Assembly: GCA_001574975.1 (NCBI GenBank)
Contig: KQ965799.1
Span: 124,001-188,000, forward strand
From: Gonapodya prolifera JEL478
Taxonomy: Eukaryota > Monoblepharomycota > Monoblepharidomycetes > Monoblepharidales > Gonapodyaceae
Reading direction: 5' to 3'
Length of the DNA stretch: 64,000 bases
Shown one piece after another: positions 1 through 9,432 of this stretch. A program made the translations under genes and the position numbers. The first letter of the stretch is position 1, and each line of letters starts with the position of its first letter. Under the pieces are notes generated by a model that was not told where the DNA came from, ran no database searches, and saw only the letters and a program-made list of their open reading frames with translations.

Positions 1-1025
1 CAAATTCGGCACCCTTCTTGCCTCGTGCGGATACGACGGACGAGTGGTCGTTTGGAAGGAGACGGCGGGGCAGTGGCAGAAGGTCAGGGAGCTGAGCGGA
101 CACAGCGCGAGTGGTGAGTGACGCGGTTCACTTTGCGAGAGTCAGTTTTGGTTTGAATGTGCTACGATGGCTCTCGGTCGCATCCGCCTATTGCATCTCT
201 GGTCAATGTTGCTCGTGCCAGTCAACTCCATTGCGTGGTGCCCACATGAATTTGGCTTGAGCCTTGCTGCTGGTAGCTCTGACGGAAAAATTTCCATTCA
301 CACATGTAAAGGTGAGTGTGCCTCATCTTAAATATGAAATCGCTCTCCAAGTGTTCCCCTCATTTCAAACACAGATGATGGGCAGTGGGACAGTGTTTCG
401 TTCCCTGGTCATTCTATCGGAGTAACCGCTGTTTCTTGGGCGCCATCAACGGTCCCGGGGTCGCTGATTCAAATGGCAGGGAGCACAGCCGCTGGAGTTG
501 CGGGTAAACGTTTAGCCAGCGGTGGTTGTGACAACAATGTCAAAATTTGGAGGTAAGAACATCATCAATTGGTAACCGGACTGCTTCTTCAGTGGCGTTA
601 ACGCCACTTCGTTCCACAGGGAAGAAAATGGCCAATGGAAGGAGGAGTGCATTCTTCAGGGACACCAGGATTGGGTGCGGGATGTCGCTTGGGCGCCAAG
701 CATTGGTCTACCTGGACATAGGATCGCGAGTTGCTCGCAAGTAAATATCCGCCGCCATTGCGATAATTTCTGATGAATTCATGTCGACGATTTCTCTAAG
801 GACAAAACCGTCCTCATCTGGTCGCACAGCCCCACGCAACCTCCCACAGAGTGGGTCTCTACCCCTCTGCGGTCGACGCCGTTCGGTGATGTAGTATGGC
901 GGGTGTCGTGGAGCGCGGCGGGAAATGTCTTGGCGGTGGCCAGTGGGGACAATCGGGTGTCGCTCTGGAAAGAAGGGGTAGATGGTTCGTGGGAGGAAAT
1001 TGGGGAAGCAGGGGAGGGACAATAA
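1..1025 (+). CDS. SEC13: SEC13, WD40 coat/nucleoporin protein (5' end outside window)
   Basis: SEC13 is a six-bladed WD40 propeller shared by the COPII outer coat, the Nup84/Y nuclear-pore complex and the SEACAT/GATOR2 complex. Exons read as 1-113, 222-311, 375-552, 620-740 and 801-1025, all joining in frame. Visible WD strands include [69 protein letters not shown] and [11 protein letters not shown]. The phrase about a cell-wide view ([20 protein letters not shown]) and the C-terminal [17 protein letters not shown] are characteristic of SEC13 rather than of its paralogue SEH1. The N-terminal blade or so is missing because the window starts inside the gene; the C-terminus is complete. Family assignment is by recall of the family sequence. 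Confidence 0.93.
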
Positions 1026-1101
1026 AGTGGTACACTAGATTCGAGAAGAGCACTCTACAACAGTTTCTGAAATACTTCACCTTCCCACCTTGTGCCTTTC
1101 C

Positions 1102-1949
1102 ATGGCTGCTCCCCCTTCCACTGCTGTCGAACAACCCCTCGACCTAGTAAAACTCTCGCTGGATGAGGTAGTCCGCGTGAAACTTCGAGGAGATCGAGAG
1201 CTGAAGGGCAAACTGCACGTTAGTGAATGGTCGTTCAATGGCTTAATTCGCATCCCGGATTGGCCCTCCACCGAGGATATGAACTGATTCGACTTTTTTG
1301 TCCCTCGAACAATGAAATCATGATCTGGAAATTGTGGGCAGGAAGGCCTTTGACCAGTGAGTACTTCATCGACGATTGCACCGATTTTCCCCTCTAAATG
1401 TAATTTCACGATACCATAATTTGCATATGTGGCTCCTGGCTTTCCTGAACGGGGTCGAATTGGGCTTGAATCATGATGGGGTGGTGCTGGTCGACCCTCG
1501 TTGTACCCGTGCAACTACCCAACTACACGTCCGGTTCCTTCCTGGTGTGCATGATACCTCTCTCCTTCAACCAGACATCTCAATATGGTCCTCGGTGACG
1601 TTGAAGAAACAGTGGTGGTGGTGGACGTGAACGAGGAGACGTATGAGGAGACTGTGCGCGTGAGTTCTATGGAGGCCGCCCAAATGCGACAACAACTTGT
1701 CGAGTAACGCGACTACGATTTCGATATCCTTGTTATTATCACAACCCCAGACGATCAAACGAGCGCATGAGATGTTGTTCGTGAGTTCTTGATATCTTTC
1801 ATCCTTATTGGGAGTTTCACGCTTACCGTTGCCTCATGCACAGGTTCGAGGTGATGGTGTGATACTGGTATGTTGCTGGGTAATCGTTCTTCCCCTATAT
1901 ATTCTCATCGTTCAACTCCCTGCAGGTTGCACCGCCGTCGCGAGCATAG
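1102..1949 (+). CDS. LSM3: LSM3, U6 snRNA-associated Sm-like protein
   Basis: LSm3 is one of the seven subunits of the LSm2-8 ring (3' end of U6 snRNA) and the LSm1-7 ring (mRNA decapping). Six exons give a 96-residue protein: 1102-1218, 1346-1356, 1575-1659, 1751-1780, 1844-1867, 1926-1949. The Sm1 motif ([20 protein letters not shown]) crosses exons 1-3 and the Sm2 motif is [15 protein letters not shown]. Exon 2 is an 11-nt microexon that supplies A-F-D-Q between GKLH and HLNMVLGD, exactly where all LSm3 proteins have AYDQ or AFDQ; without it the frame breaks. The length matches the family (about 90-100 residues). The start ATG at 1102 gives the usual short acidic/proline N-tail. Confidence 0.93.
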
Positions 1950-2103
1950 TGGGCTGAAGATTTTGTATAGACTAGTGTTGAAATAATTACTTTGAAAAAG
2001 TCTCTTCAACTTTTGACTTTGCCTGACTGACTGTGGTGCTCATTGTGGCACAACCTTGCACTTCGTTGACGCAGGAATCAATCCATCCATCCATCCAATC
2101 GCA

Positions 2104-3201
2104 ATGGGCTGGGTAAGCATCTCGCGCACAAAAACAAGACAGATTACGGGGAAGAGCGACCGGACGCGACGGGGATTCTGGGAAGGACTTGGTGGGGGTT
2201 TGGATAGGTCGTCCGGTTTGGACATTTGGACAATGGACCAGACACCCAACATCATTCAAGCGACATCCTCATATGACCAAGAACATCGAGGTGGCTTTGC
2301 TGGAAACTGGGATGGCTTGGTTGGGGTACATTGAAAACTGTATAAGGAGTGGGATCATTTTTGCGGAATGATCCCACACCGCTGCTTTTGGGGAGGATTG
2401 CGACTCAAAGAATCTGTTGAAATATACGGAGATGAATGTTACTGGATGGCTCTCTTATGCGTGTCGTTTTGAAGAACTTGCGACACCTGAAACTGACATA
2501 TTTCATGTAGCTCAAGGAGTACCAAGTTATTGGCCGTCACAAGCCCACCGACAACGAGCCCACTCCTCGTCTCTACAGGATGCGGATCTTCGCTCCTAAC
2601 GAAGTGGTTGCCAAGTCCCGCTTCTGGTACTTCATTAAGAAGCTCAAACGGGTGAAAAAGGCGAACGGCCAAATCGTTAGCGTTAACGAGGTTGGTATAA
2701 CTGCGCATAATTACGGGCGGATCAGATTCGGACAAAGAGCTCGTGGATCACGGGGAGCTCTGCTTGGCTCTGTTTCGCTGACACGTCTTTGTTTTCAGAT
2801 CTTCGAGAAGAAGCCCACCACCGTGAAGAACTACGGCGTGTGGCTCCGCTACGACTCTCGCTCGGGAACCCACAACATGTACAAGGAGTACCGGGAACTT
2901 AACCGTGCCGACGCCGTGTCTTCCTGCTGTGAGTCTCCCTCTATGTTCTTTCAAGTCGTTTGCGTATTGAGCAATTCTCCCATTTCCAGACCAGGACATG
3001 GCTGCCCGCCACCGTGCTCGCTTCAGCTCGATCCAGATCATCCGGGTCGCCACGGTGAAAACCGCTGACCTCCGCCGTGCCTACACCCAACAGCTCGCGG
3101 AGCCCAATCTCAAGTTCCCTCTCCCCCACCGTATCATCCGCCCCGAATCCAAGCGCCACACCAAAGTGTTCGTGGGCAAGAGGCCGTCCACCTTCTACTG
3201 A
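2104..3201 (+). CDS. RPL20: 60S ribosomal protein eL20 (L18a/L20)
   Basis: Structural component of the large cytosolic ribosomal subunit. Four exons (2104-2112, 2511-2690, 2799-2928, 2990-3201) give 176 residues, the normal length. Nearly every segment is recognisable: [73 protein letters not shown] and the C-terminal VGKRPSTFY. The first coding exon is only nine bases (M-G-W) and is followed by a 398-b first intron, a layout typical of ribosomal-protein genes in which the first intron may carry regulatory signals (inference). The intron after VSVNE uses a GTTGGT donor. The upstream 150 b after LSM3 contains a CCATC repeat near 2082-2099 but no clear promoter element. Confidence 0.96.
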
Positions 3202-3748
3202 GCGTGTTGAGAGTGGTGGTTTGGGGTGTAGTCCAGCGTATGAGGGTTGGATGTATGCGGCGAGAATATTGCACATAACCGAAAAGCGCGATTTCGACAT
3301 GTGGTCCCCAAATGTCCCTTGCCAGTGTGACAAGCTTGATTAGCCTTTGTTTCATATTACAATTGTTCCGCCGTGCTCCAGCCTGCAACATGAGAACTGC
3401 AGTTCAAGCACACAGTTTCCAAAAAGTGTTCATCTTGCATCTAGCGAAGTCCTCAAAGTGAATACTTTCAGCGCTGATACCGAGTTTGATGGGGCACCTC
3501 ACATCGACGAACACATTTCGTCATTCACAATGTGCATTATCAATACACTCTAAAGATTGCTCATGTAAGCTAGCGCGCGACCAGTACAGAGAATATCATC
3601 TCCCGGTCGACGCCTATGACCCGGAAATGGGTTGCTACAAGACAACCAACACTCCAACCAAGAGTCCACAATCGGTTGCCACCAATCCACCAGCACCACC
3701 ACCCAACCCCAAACCATGCCATACGAGTCCACGGACGACAGAAAGCCC
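3202..3748. other. Convergent 3' intergenic region
   Basis: Non-coding stretch between the stops of eL20 (plus) and eIF5A (minus). It holds the two 3' UTRs; short open frames here have no recognisable protein content. I see no RNA gene or repeat. Confidence 0.6.
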
Positions 3749-4349
3749 TTATTTCGGGGCCTCCTTGAAGGAGATGCAAGCCTCCTCACCCATGGCGGAA
3801 ATGACGGTGACAATGAGGTCCTTGCCGGACTTGAAGTCGGTCTCGATCTGCTTGCCGAGGTCCTCACCGGGGACCTTGACGTCGTCTTTGGTGGACCCGT
3901 CCTCCTTCATAAGAGAAAGGAAGCCGTCATCAATGTCAAGGAGCTGGAATTCCTGTTGGATAAAAACATGGTTCAGACAATGCAAAGTGACGCTATGAAA
4001 TGGGGTATACGTACATTGCGGCTGACGTTAGGCACATCCATGTTGTGGGTGGAGGGGGAGAGATCCTCGTACTTCTTTCCGGTGAAGATCTGGTCGAACG
4101 CAAGGTGTCGGTCGACGTAGCGGAGAAGATTTAGTTTCACTCTTTTGAACTTACGTCGATTCCGACAAGGTGGACCTTAGCGTGGCCGTGCTTGCCGGTC
4201 TTGGAGGTGGACATGTCGACAATCTTGCACGGCCTCCCCTTGATGACAACGTGGCCGTTCTTGCGAAGGGCCGAGCACTGCATGGGGTAGGTCGCAGAGG
4301 CTCCGGCGGAGACCGCGTCGAACGTGGTGTGCTCATCGTTGTCGGCCAT
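3749..4349 (-). CDS. TIF51A: Translation factor eIF5A (hypusine-containing)
   Basis: eIF5A binds stalled ribosomes between the P and E sites and promotes peptide-bond formation at prolines and termination. Three exons on the minus strand (4349-4155, 4089-4015, 3952-3749) give 157 residues. The deoxyhypusine synthase recognition loop [12 protein letters not shown] is intact, with the hypusine lysine at about position 53. The C-terminal OB domain follows ([52 protein letters not shown]). The acidic N-terminus [11 protein letters not shown] is typical. A YAG just upstream of the start (near 4355) suggests a 5' UTR intron, which I cannot delimit. Confidence 0.95.
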
Positions 4350-5046
4350 CGTTGCACTGTGGAGACAGAAGTGAGAGAGCGTCAGTCAGCACTTGTTGAC
4401 TAGCACTCAAAGCTTTCACATATGTGTAAGAGAAAGCCCCAACTGGGTTCACCGAGCGCACATGGGCATTTGGAATAGATTCGCTCTTTTCCTTATCCGA
4501 CAAAGGGGAGCTCCCAACGTTCCAATTTCCTCGCCCCGCAAGGAAAGATACTGATTGAGCCCATTAGCCTCTCTTATGAGGCTCAGGGGTCTTCGTTCCA
4601 CCCCTCATCCGCGGCGAGTTATCGAGAACGTGGGCGAGTAGGATGCCCGGCGAATGGACGATTCCGGGCGAGAGAAATCCATCCGAAAGTGCAAAGGGGG
4701 ATGAAAGAGTGTCCGGATGCGGATGCCTACCTTTGGGGAGGAGTTGAAAATGTAAATGAACTGTTGCGGGTGAATGCTTCGGCAAAGAGAAAGTGAAGTG
4801 CCACCGTGCATGGGCCACCTGAGGACACAGGGCTGAGCAATAGTCCGATTTTACAGGAGCCAACGTCAAATATAGGTGTTCGGTGCGTCGACGTTGGCAA
4901 TGTCCTTTTGCCGGTTCCGTTGCTGGCATGAAACTACGGTCCCGGCCATGAACTGCTCTGCTTTAATGTGAGAACAATCGAGTGGGACGGGTGCCGACGA
5001 ATTGGAAGAGGTTTGGTGAAAGGACATCGCAAGAAACATTCAGACT
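4350..5046. other. Intergenic: eIF5A promoter/5' UTR and DML1 3' flank
   Basis: About 700 b between the eIF5A start and the DML1 stop, both minus strand. Short open frames on the minus strand here have no recognisable content and are likely spurious. The eIF5A promoter and leader must lie in this interval; no canonical TATA box is evident. I see no RNA gene or repeat. Confidence 0.5.
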
Positions 5047-7258
5047 TTAAATGAGCTCAGCATAATTCTCAGCCGCTGCTTGCATGGCTTCTCTAATCTC
5101 CAAGACATCCTCCATACCGACACCAACTTCTCTTCCGCCTCCACTCGTTCCGCCAGCGCTTCCCAAAAAATCTCCAATAAGAGTTGCGTTCCGCTCCTTT
5201 GAAGTCGGCATTAAAGGTTCCGTTACCCTGAGGGAAGCGGCAAAGAACGGAGTCAGACTCGATCCCACAAACAATGATGTTAACGACGGTGTGGATTCGG
5301 GTCGCACGCCTGCTCCTGCATGAGCGGAAGAGCTTTTCAAAATTGTACCATCTCGAAGCACCTTGCTGGAAAACAGATTGGGGAAGGAGTCCGGCAAAAG
5401 CAATGGGCCTCGGGCAAGGTTCACACGGGAACGGCCCACATCCCTTGGCCGAGACCACAAACGCATCATATTGGAGGCAGATGACGCCGAGTAGGTCGGG
5501 AGATAAGACGACGGCGGGAGGCCACGGACGGTGAGATGGTGAGCGAAAGGGTGGAAGATTCGAGGACCAGGAACTTTCCGGCCCAATTGGGCGAGATGTG
5601 CCTGGAGTTCGGTCGGAATATATGGATTCGAAGAAAGAGTAAAGTCCCATAAGAGGGAGCGTGCTTGATGTGTCGCACTCGAAGACGACACAGGGGTTGC
5701 TTTGCCTGAATCAGAAGCTCCCAGTCGACCAAAACATTGCCCTAGAGCTTGTTCAAGTGCAGAAACGTTTGTCCGCGGCGTGACGTCCACGCCTCGCGAG
5801 TAGTCGGTGGGCTCATCGACGTACACCGGGAACGGAAGGGCTCCAGCGACGCCAGCAACTCTGCAACTTTCAATGATCCTCAGACTGGCCGAAAGGTCAT
5901 CCAAGTGACACACTGCACTTGCGTCACGCATGCGCGAAGACATGGTTACCGTGTCAATGATTGCGGCTGGCAGTGACGAGGATTTGTACGGTGTACTCAA
6001 GTTGGTTGCGAGAAAGCGGGACCAGCCTTCAGCCTGCGAGACATCATCTGGTCCGGGGACACAGATAGGGAGATACAGAGATGATGAAGAGGAAAGGTAA
6101 TGGAGAGAAAGGGCAATATTTAAACGAGCGCGGGAGGTTTCCAGCGTCGGTTTGGCTGTTTTGGGAGATGAGCTCCCTGCCGTATGAGCTTCATTCCCCT
6201 TCTGGCCAACCCTTTGCACGGCTTTCCCCTTTTGAGCTCTCGGTGTTGGTGTTTCCGTGTTGTCGTCGTCATCATATGGGTCGTTCCCATCATCGGCTGT
6301 CTCATCTGTCGCGGCCTCCGCTCCGATGTCTACCCTCGACAGTCCAGCTGTCACAATTGTGCACTTCTCTCCAAATTCGTCTCTAATCATGTCAAGGACT
6401 CCTTTTGAAAATGCACCCCAGCCATCATCTGTGTCGGTCACAGTGAGGAATCCTTGCATCGAGTCGCACTCTTCAGCAAAAAAACGTATTTGGTTGTCCA
6501 TAAAAGTCTCGACAAATGCTGACTCGTTCGAGAAGCAGTCCAGTCCTGAGGTGAAGGTCGGGAACGGGGAGATGGACTCGCTTTCCATATGCTGGAGCCG
6601 CGGGGGGATGACCACGGCCGTTCGAGGGTGATAAAAGACACGCGAGTAGTCGGACCAAGTGACCACCGACGTGGAGAGATCGTGCGTGCCTGCAATGGTG
6701 ATTGTCCCCAGCCGACAGGAGAGAGATGGGTTGCCGATTCGACCGTGATTTGAATGGCACCCCGAAATTCTTCAACCCACCACGATTCTCCCCGCTCGGT
6801 AAATTTTCGTCGTCGAGGTCACGTAAGTAGTCGCTCCGGGGCCAAGGTTGGCTTTGGAAAACGTCAACCTTTCCACCCTCCCACGTTGCATTCGAGCTAT
6901 CGTCTCCATCGCCTGAATTCGTAAGCGAGCCGCCACCACCGGCCTTTCTCGCTCCACCGTAAAGTCCTCCCGTCTCGCTCAAACCTCCGAACCCGTCTCT
7001 CGTATCGAACACCACCGTTCTCGGGGTGTACGTTTCCTGCCCTGTCGCCGGATCCTGGCCCTCACGAAACAGCACGTCGGGATCCCAATCGAGATACGAA
7101 GGAAGGTGACGAAGGTATTCGGGAACAGATTCTCTGGGTAGCTTGGAGATACCAGGTGAAAGGTAGTACAGGGACGTCGCGTGATCGTGGGAGTTCCAAA
7201 GATGCGTCATCGCATGGTTGGCGTAGTTGCCAAACTGGAGAGTCACGATTTCTCGCAT
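5047..7258 (-). CDS. DML1: DML1/misato, tubulin-like mitochondrial inheritance protein
   Basis: DML1/misato carries a segment-II myosin-like N-terminal region fused to a divergent tubulin/FtsZ-like fold and is needed for mitochondrial partitioning and morphology. The N-terminus MREIVTLQFGNYANHAMTHL is diagnostic (compare tubulin MREIVxIQxGQxGNQ), followed by PRTVVFDTRDGFGGL. Exon 1 is 7258-6781 and exon 2 is 6689-5047, phase 1, giving 706 residues. Exon 2 opens with the conserved TWSDYSRVFYHPRT and contains FFAEECDSMQGFLTVTDTDDGWG, the family signature. The protein is longer than animal misato (about 570) because of low-complexity insertions (for example around 6230-6330, acidic DDNTETPTPRAQKGKAVQ). 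Ends ENYAELI. Confidence 0.9.
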
Positions 7259-7438
7259 GATGTATTGTTCGTGTTCAAATTTTCAGCTTCAGCTGCCCTT
7301 TCCATTGGACCCCTTTACTTGAATACATTGCTACTTTCGAAGACGAAAACTACGTACATGTCATATATGCAAAATGTGAGACTAAGTGGTAACAAAATCG
7401 TTCGAAAAATCAGAGGTGCTGGCGGTGCTGTGGCCTTC

Positions 7439-8272
7439 TTAACTCTCGGTCCGTTTCTTCCATTGTTTAACGAAGGGAACGAAATGAGCGTCAATCGGGG
7501 TGACTGAATCCGCAATAGGGTCTGGTACAAGACCAGCGTGCTGCGAAAATAGTAACGAAATGACAGGGAGGACAGAACGCTCGCACATCCTTTGCCCGAC
7601 ACAGCAACTGAAATCTCGACTCACCTTCCTCGCTCTCACAGCAGTGCGCAACGTAATGGCACACCGGGTGCCCACGAGATGTTCGTCCAACAGTTCCAGT
7701 AGTCCGGTAGTATCGTTCGCGAGCTGATATCCGAAAATAAACGTCGTGGATGGGTGATCCAATGACAATGCTCGGAAATATTTTGCACGCACCATGTCAA
7801 GCTCTGCTGCACTGCATCCTGTGATCCTTTCAACAACGGCATCCCACGCCAACACATTTCGAACTGTTCCTTTCTGTGCCACGGCAAATTGCATCATGTA
7901 CGAGCATCTTGGGGCCGAAGTAGTTCGTCCACACGAGGAACAAAAGTGAACGCGGCCCTTTTCGTGCGAAACGTCGGCGGATGGCCCCGTCTGTGTGTCC
8001 GTCTTGGCTGATGCTCGAGGGGATGACGCCGTGATGAGGTTTCGTGATTTACAGGTGGGTGTAGGGCATGCGCGAACACTTGAACGATGAGTTCGATGAG
8101 GAATGGGGTGGATTTTGGATGTGACGGTGCAAGTGCTGCTTCTTGCCACACGCACATGATTCCTGACTTCACGTTTGTCCACACGATCGTTGCTGTGAAA
8201 CTCGAGGGGAGCGCAGGCAGACTGTCCGCAGTTGGCGCATCCACGAATTCCATGTGCAACGTTGGCCTTCAT
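7439..8272 (-). CDS. Unassigned zinc-ribbon / OB-fold-like protein
   Basis: An 834-b open frame, but a good GT-AG intron (7624-7541, 84 b, multiple of three, no stop) lies inside it, so the mature protein is probably 249 residues (exons 8272-7625 and 7540-7439). The N-terminal half holds spaced cysteine pairs, CANCG (about residue 12), CPTPTC (about 69) and CSSCGR (about 112), then SYMMQFAVA, GTVRNVLAWDAVVERITG and CSAAELDMV. A zinc ribbon inserted in an OB fold followed by a strand with W-D and a helix resembles the C-terminal DNA-binding domain of RPA70 and related end-binding OB proteins (POT1, SHLD2, MEIOB). I cannot choose among these. It could bind ssDNA or telomeric DNA (inference). 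The start ATG at 8272 lies 65 b from the divergent FIS1 start, so there is no room for more N-terminus. Confidence 0.55.
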   Translation of the reverse strand: MKANVAHGIRGCANCGQSACAPLEFHSNDRVDKREVRNHVRVARSSTCTVTSKIHPIPHRTHRSSVRACPTPTCKSRNLITASSPRASAKTDTQTGPSADVSHEKGRVHFCSSCGRTTSAPRCSYMMQFAVAQKGTVRNVLAWDAVVERITGCSAAELDMVRAKYFRALSLDHPSTTFIFGYQLANDTTGLLELLDEHLVGTRCAITLRTAVRARKVSRDFSCCVGQRMCERSVLPVISLLFSQHAGLVPDPIADSVTPIDAHFVPFVKQWKKRTES

Positions 8273-8337
8273 TTAGCCGGCGCGGTAGAATATAACTCGC
8301 TAGCAGCTCAGCAAATTCCATTCACGGTATCGACGAA

Positions 8338-9175
8338 ATGTCCTTCTTCAACATTTTCAAGTCCGACAACGATGACGGGAAGATCGTCCCGGTGGAGGCG
8401 ATCGAGAACCTTCCCCCAGAGGTGACTTATATTGGTGTTCGCGTATTCTTTACATTCTCTGTGCTCAAACCGTTATATTACTGCCTTAAACACCTCACCT
8501 AGGCTGTACAGGTGTGCTTCGTCTCGCAGATGTGTAGCTCTCCTCTCAGCTTATGTGTTGGCTGCCCATACAGGTTATCCGAGAGCAATATCAAAGGGAG
8601 CGTCCAGCGCCTTCAGTTCAAGTGAGTACTGTCTGGGTTCAACATCCTTATTTTTCGCTCATTTCGGTGCTCAATCTTCTGGACGGGTGCTGGATGAATT
8701 AGACGACATTCAACTATGCGTGGGGCCTTGTCCGCAGCGGCAACAAGCAAGATATCGAAGAAGGCATGAAAGTTCTTTGGGGTAAGTGGCGCTGTGCTTC
8801 ATTCTCCACGAGAAACGATTGTGGTGATCTCAGATCCACCATTCCACCAACAGGGTTATATAAAAATCAACCTCATCTATCTCGGGAGTGTCTCTTCTAT
8901 CTTTGCATTGGTCATTTGAAGCTCGGCAACTACAGCGACGCGCGCAAATACATCGTGGCCCTCTTGAAGGAAGAGCCCAGCAATACGCAGTTTGAGGCAC
9001 TCAAAGACCTGATCGACCAGAGAGTCCAGGAAGAGGGACTCACTGGGATGGCAATAGTTGGAGGAGCAGCAGCTGTAAGTTAGCTGGTGACGTGTCATTT
9101 CTGGGCGGTCTGACGTGTTTTCCATTGCAGGTTGCAGTCGGGGTAGTAGCTGCCATCGTCCGGGCAGCTCATTGA
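8338..9175 (+). CDS. FIS1: FIS1, mitochondrial fission adaptor
   Basis: Tail-anchored outer-membrane protein of mitochondria and peroxisomes that takes part in fission-factor recruitment. Six exons: 8338-8421, 8504-8512, 8574-8621, 8703-8781, 8854-9074, 9131-9175; 161 residues. The cytosolic TPR-like bundle is seen in IREQYQRERPAPSVQTTFNYAWGL, RECLFYLCIGHLKLGNYSDA and the signature SNTQFEALKDLIDQRVQEE. The C-terminal membrane anchor is GMAIVGGAAAVAVGVVAAIV followed by a short RAAH tail. Exon 2 is a 9-nt microexon (A-V-Q); aligning PPEAVQVIREQY with yeast YPQQLEILRQQV position by position supports its inclusion. FIS1 shares a very short divergent promoter with the minus-strand gene at 8272. 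Confidence 0.93.
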
Positions 9176-9432
9176 ACGTCACCCAGTCTTTCAGCAAAGC
9201 TAAAATACCTTCATGAGCATGCCTTGCATTTTTTCGTACCGTATCGCATTATTAATTACAGACCTGTGTGCCGAAAACCGTGCTCCCTTCAAAACATGCT
9301 TCTTGTACCAAAGAAAGGGCGAGAGTGTTGAGGAATTGAGAGTGGGTCATTCATGGGAACGGTGTCAGTGGGGTAACTTAAGAAGCATGTAGTAATCAAC
9401 TACACTCAGACTGAGTCTTCAAACTCTCTGAA

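Noticed and set aside
4564-4929. Possible minus-strand gene between eIF5A and DML1
   Set aside because: No family match, no upstream promoter room separate from eIF5A, and composition like non-coding leader DNA.
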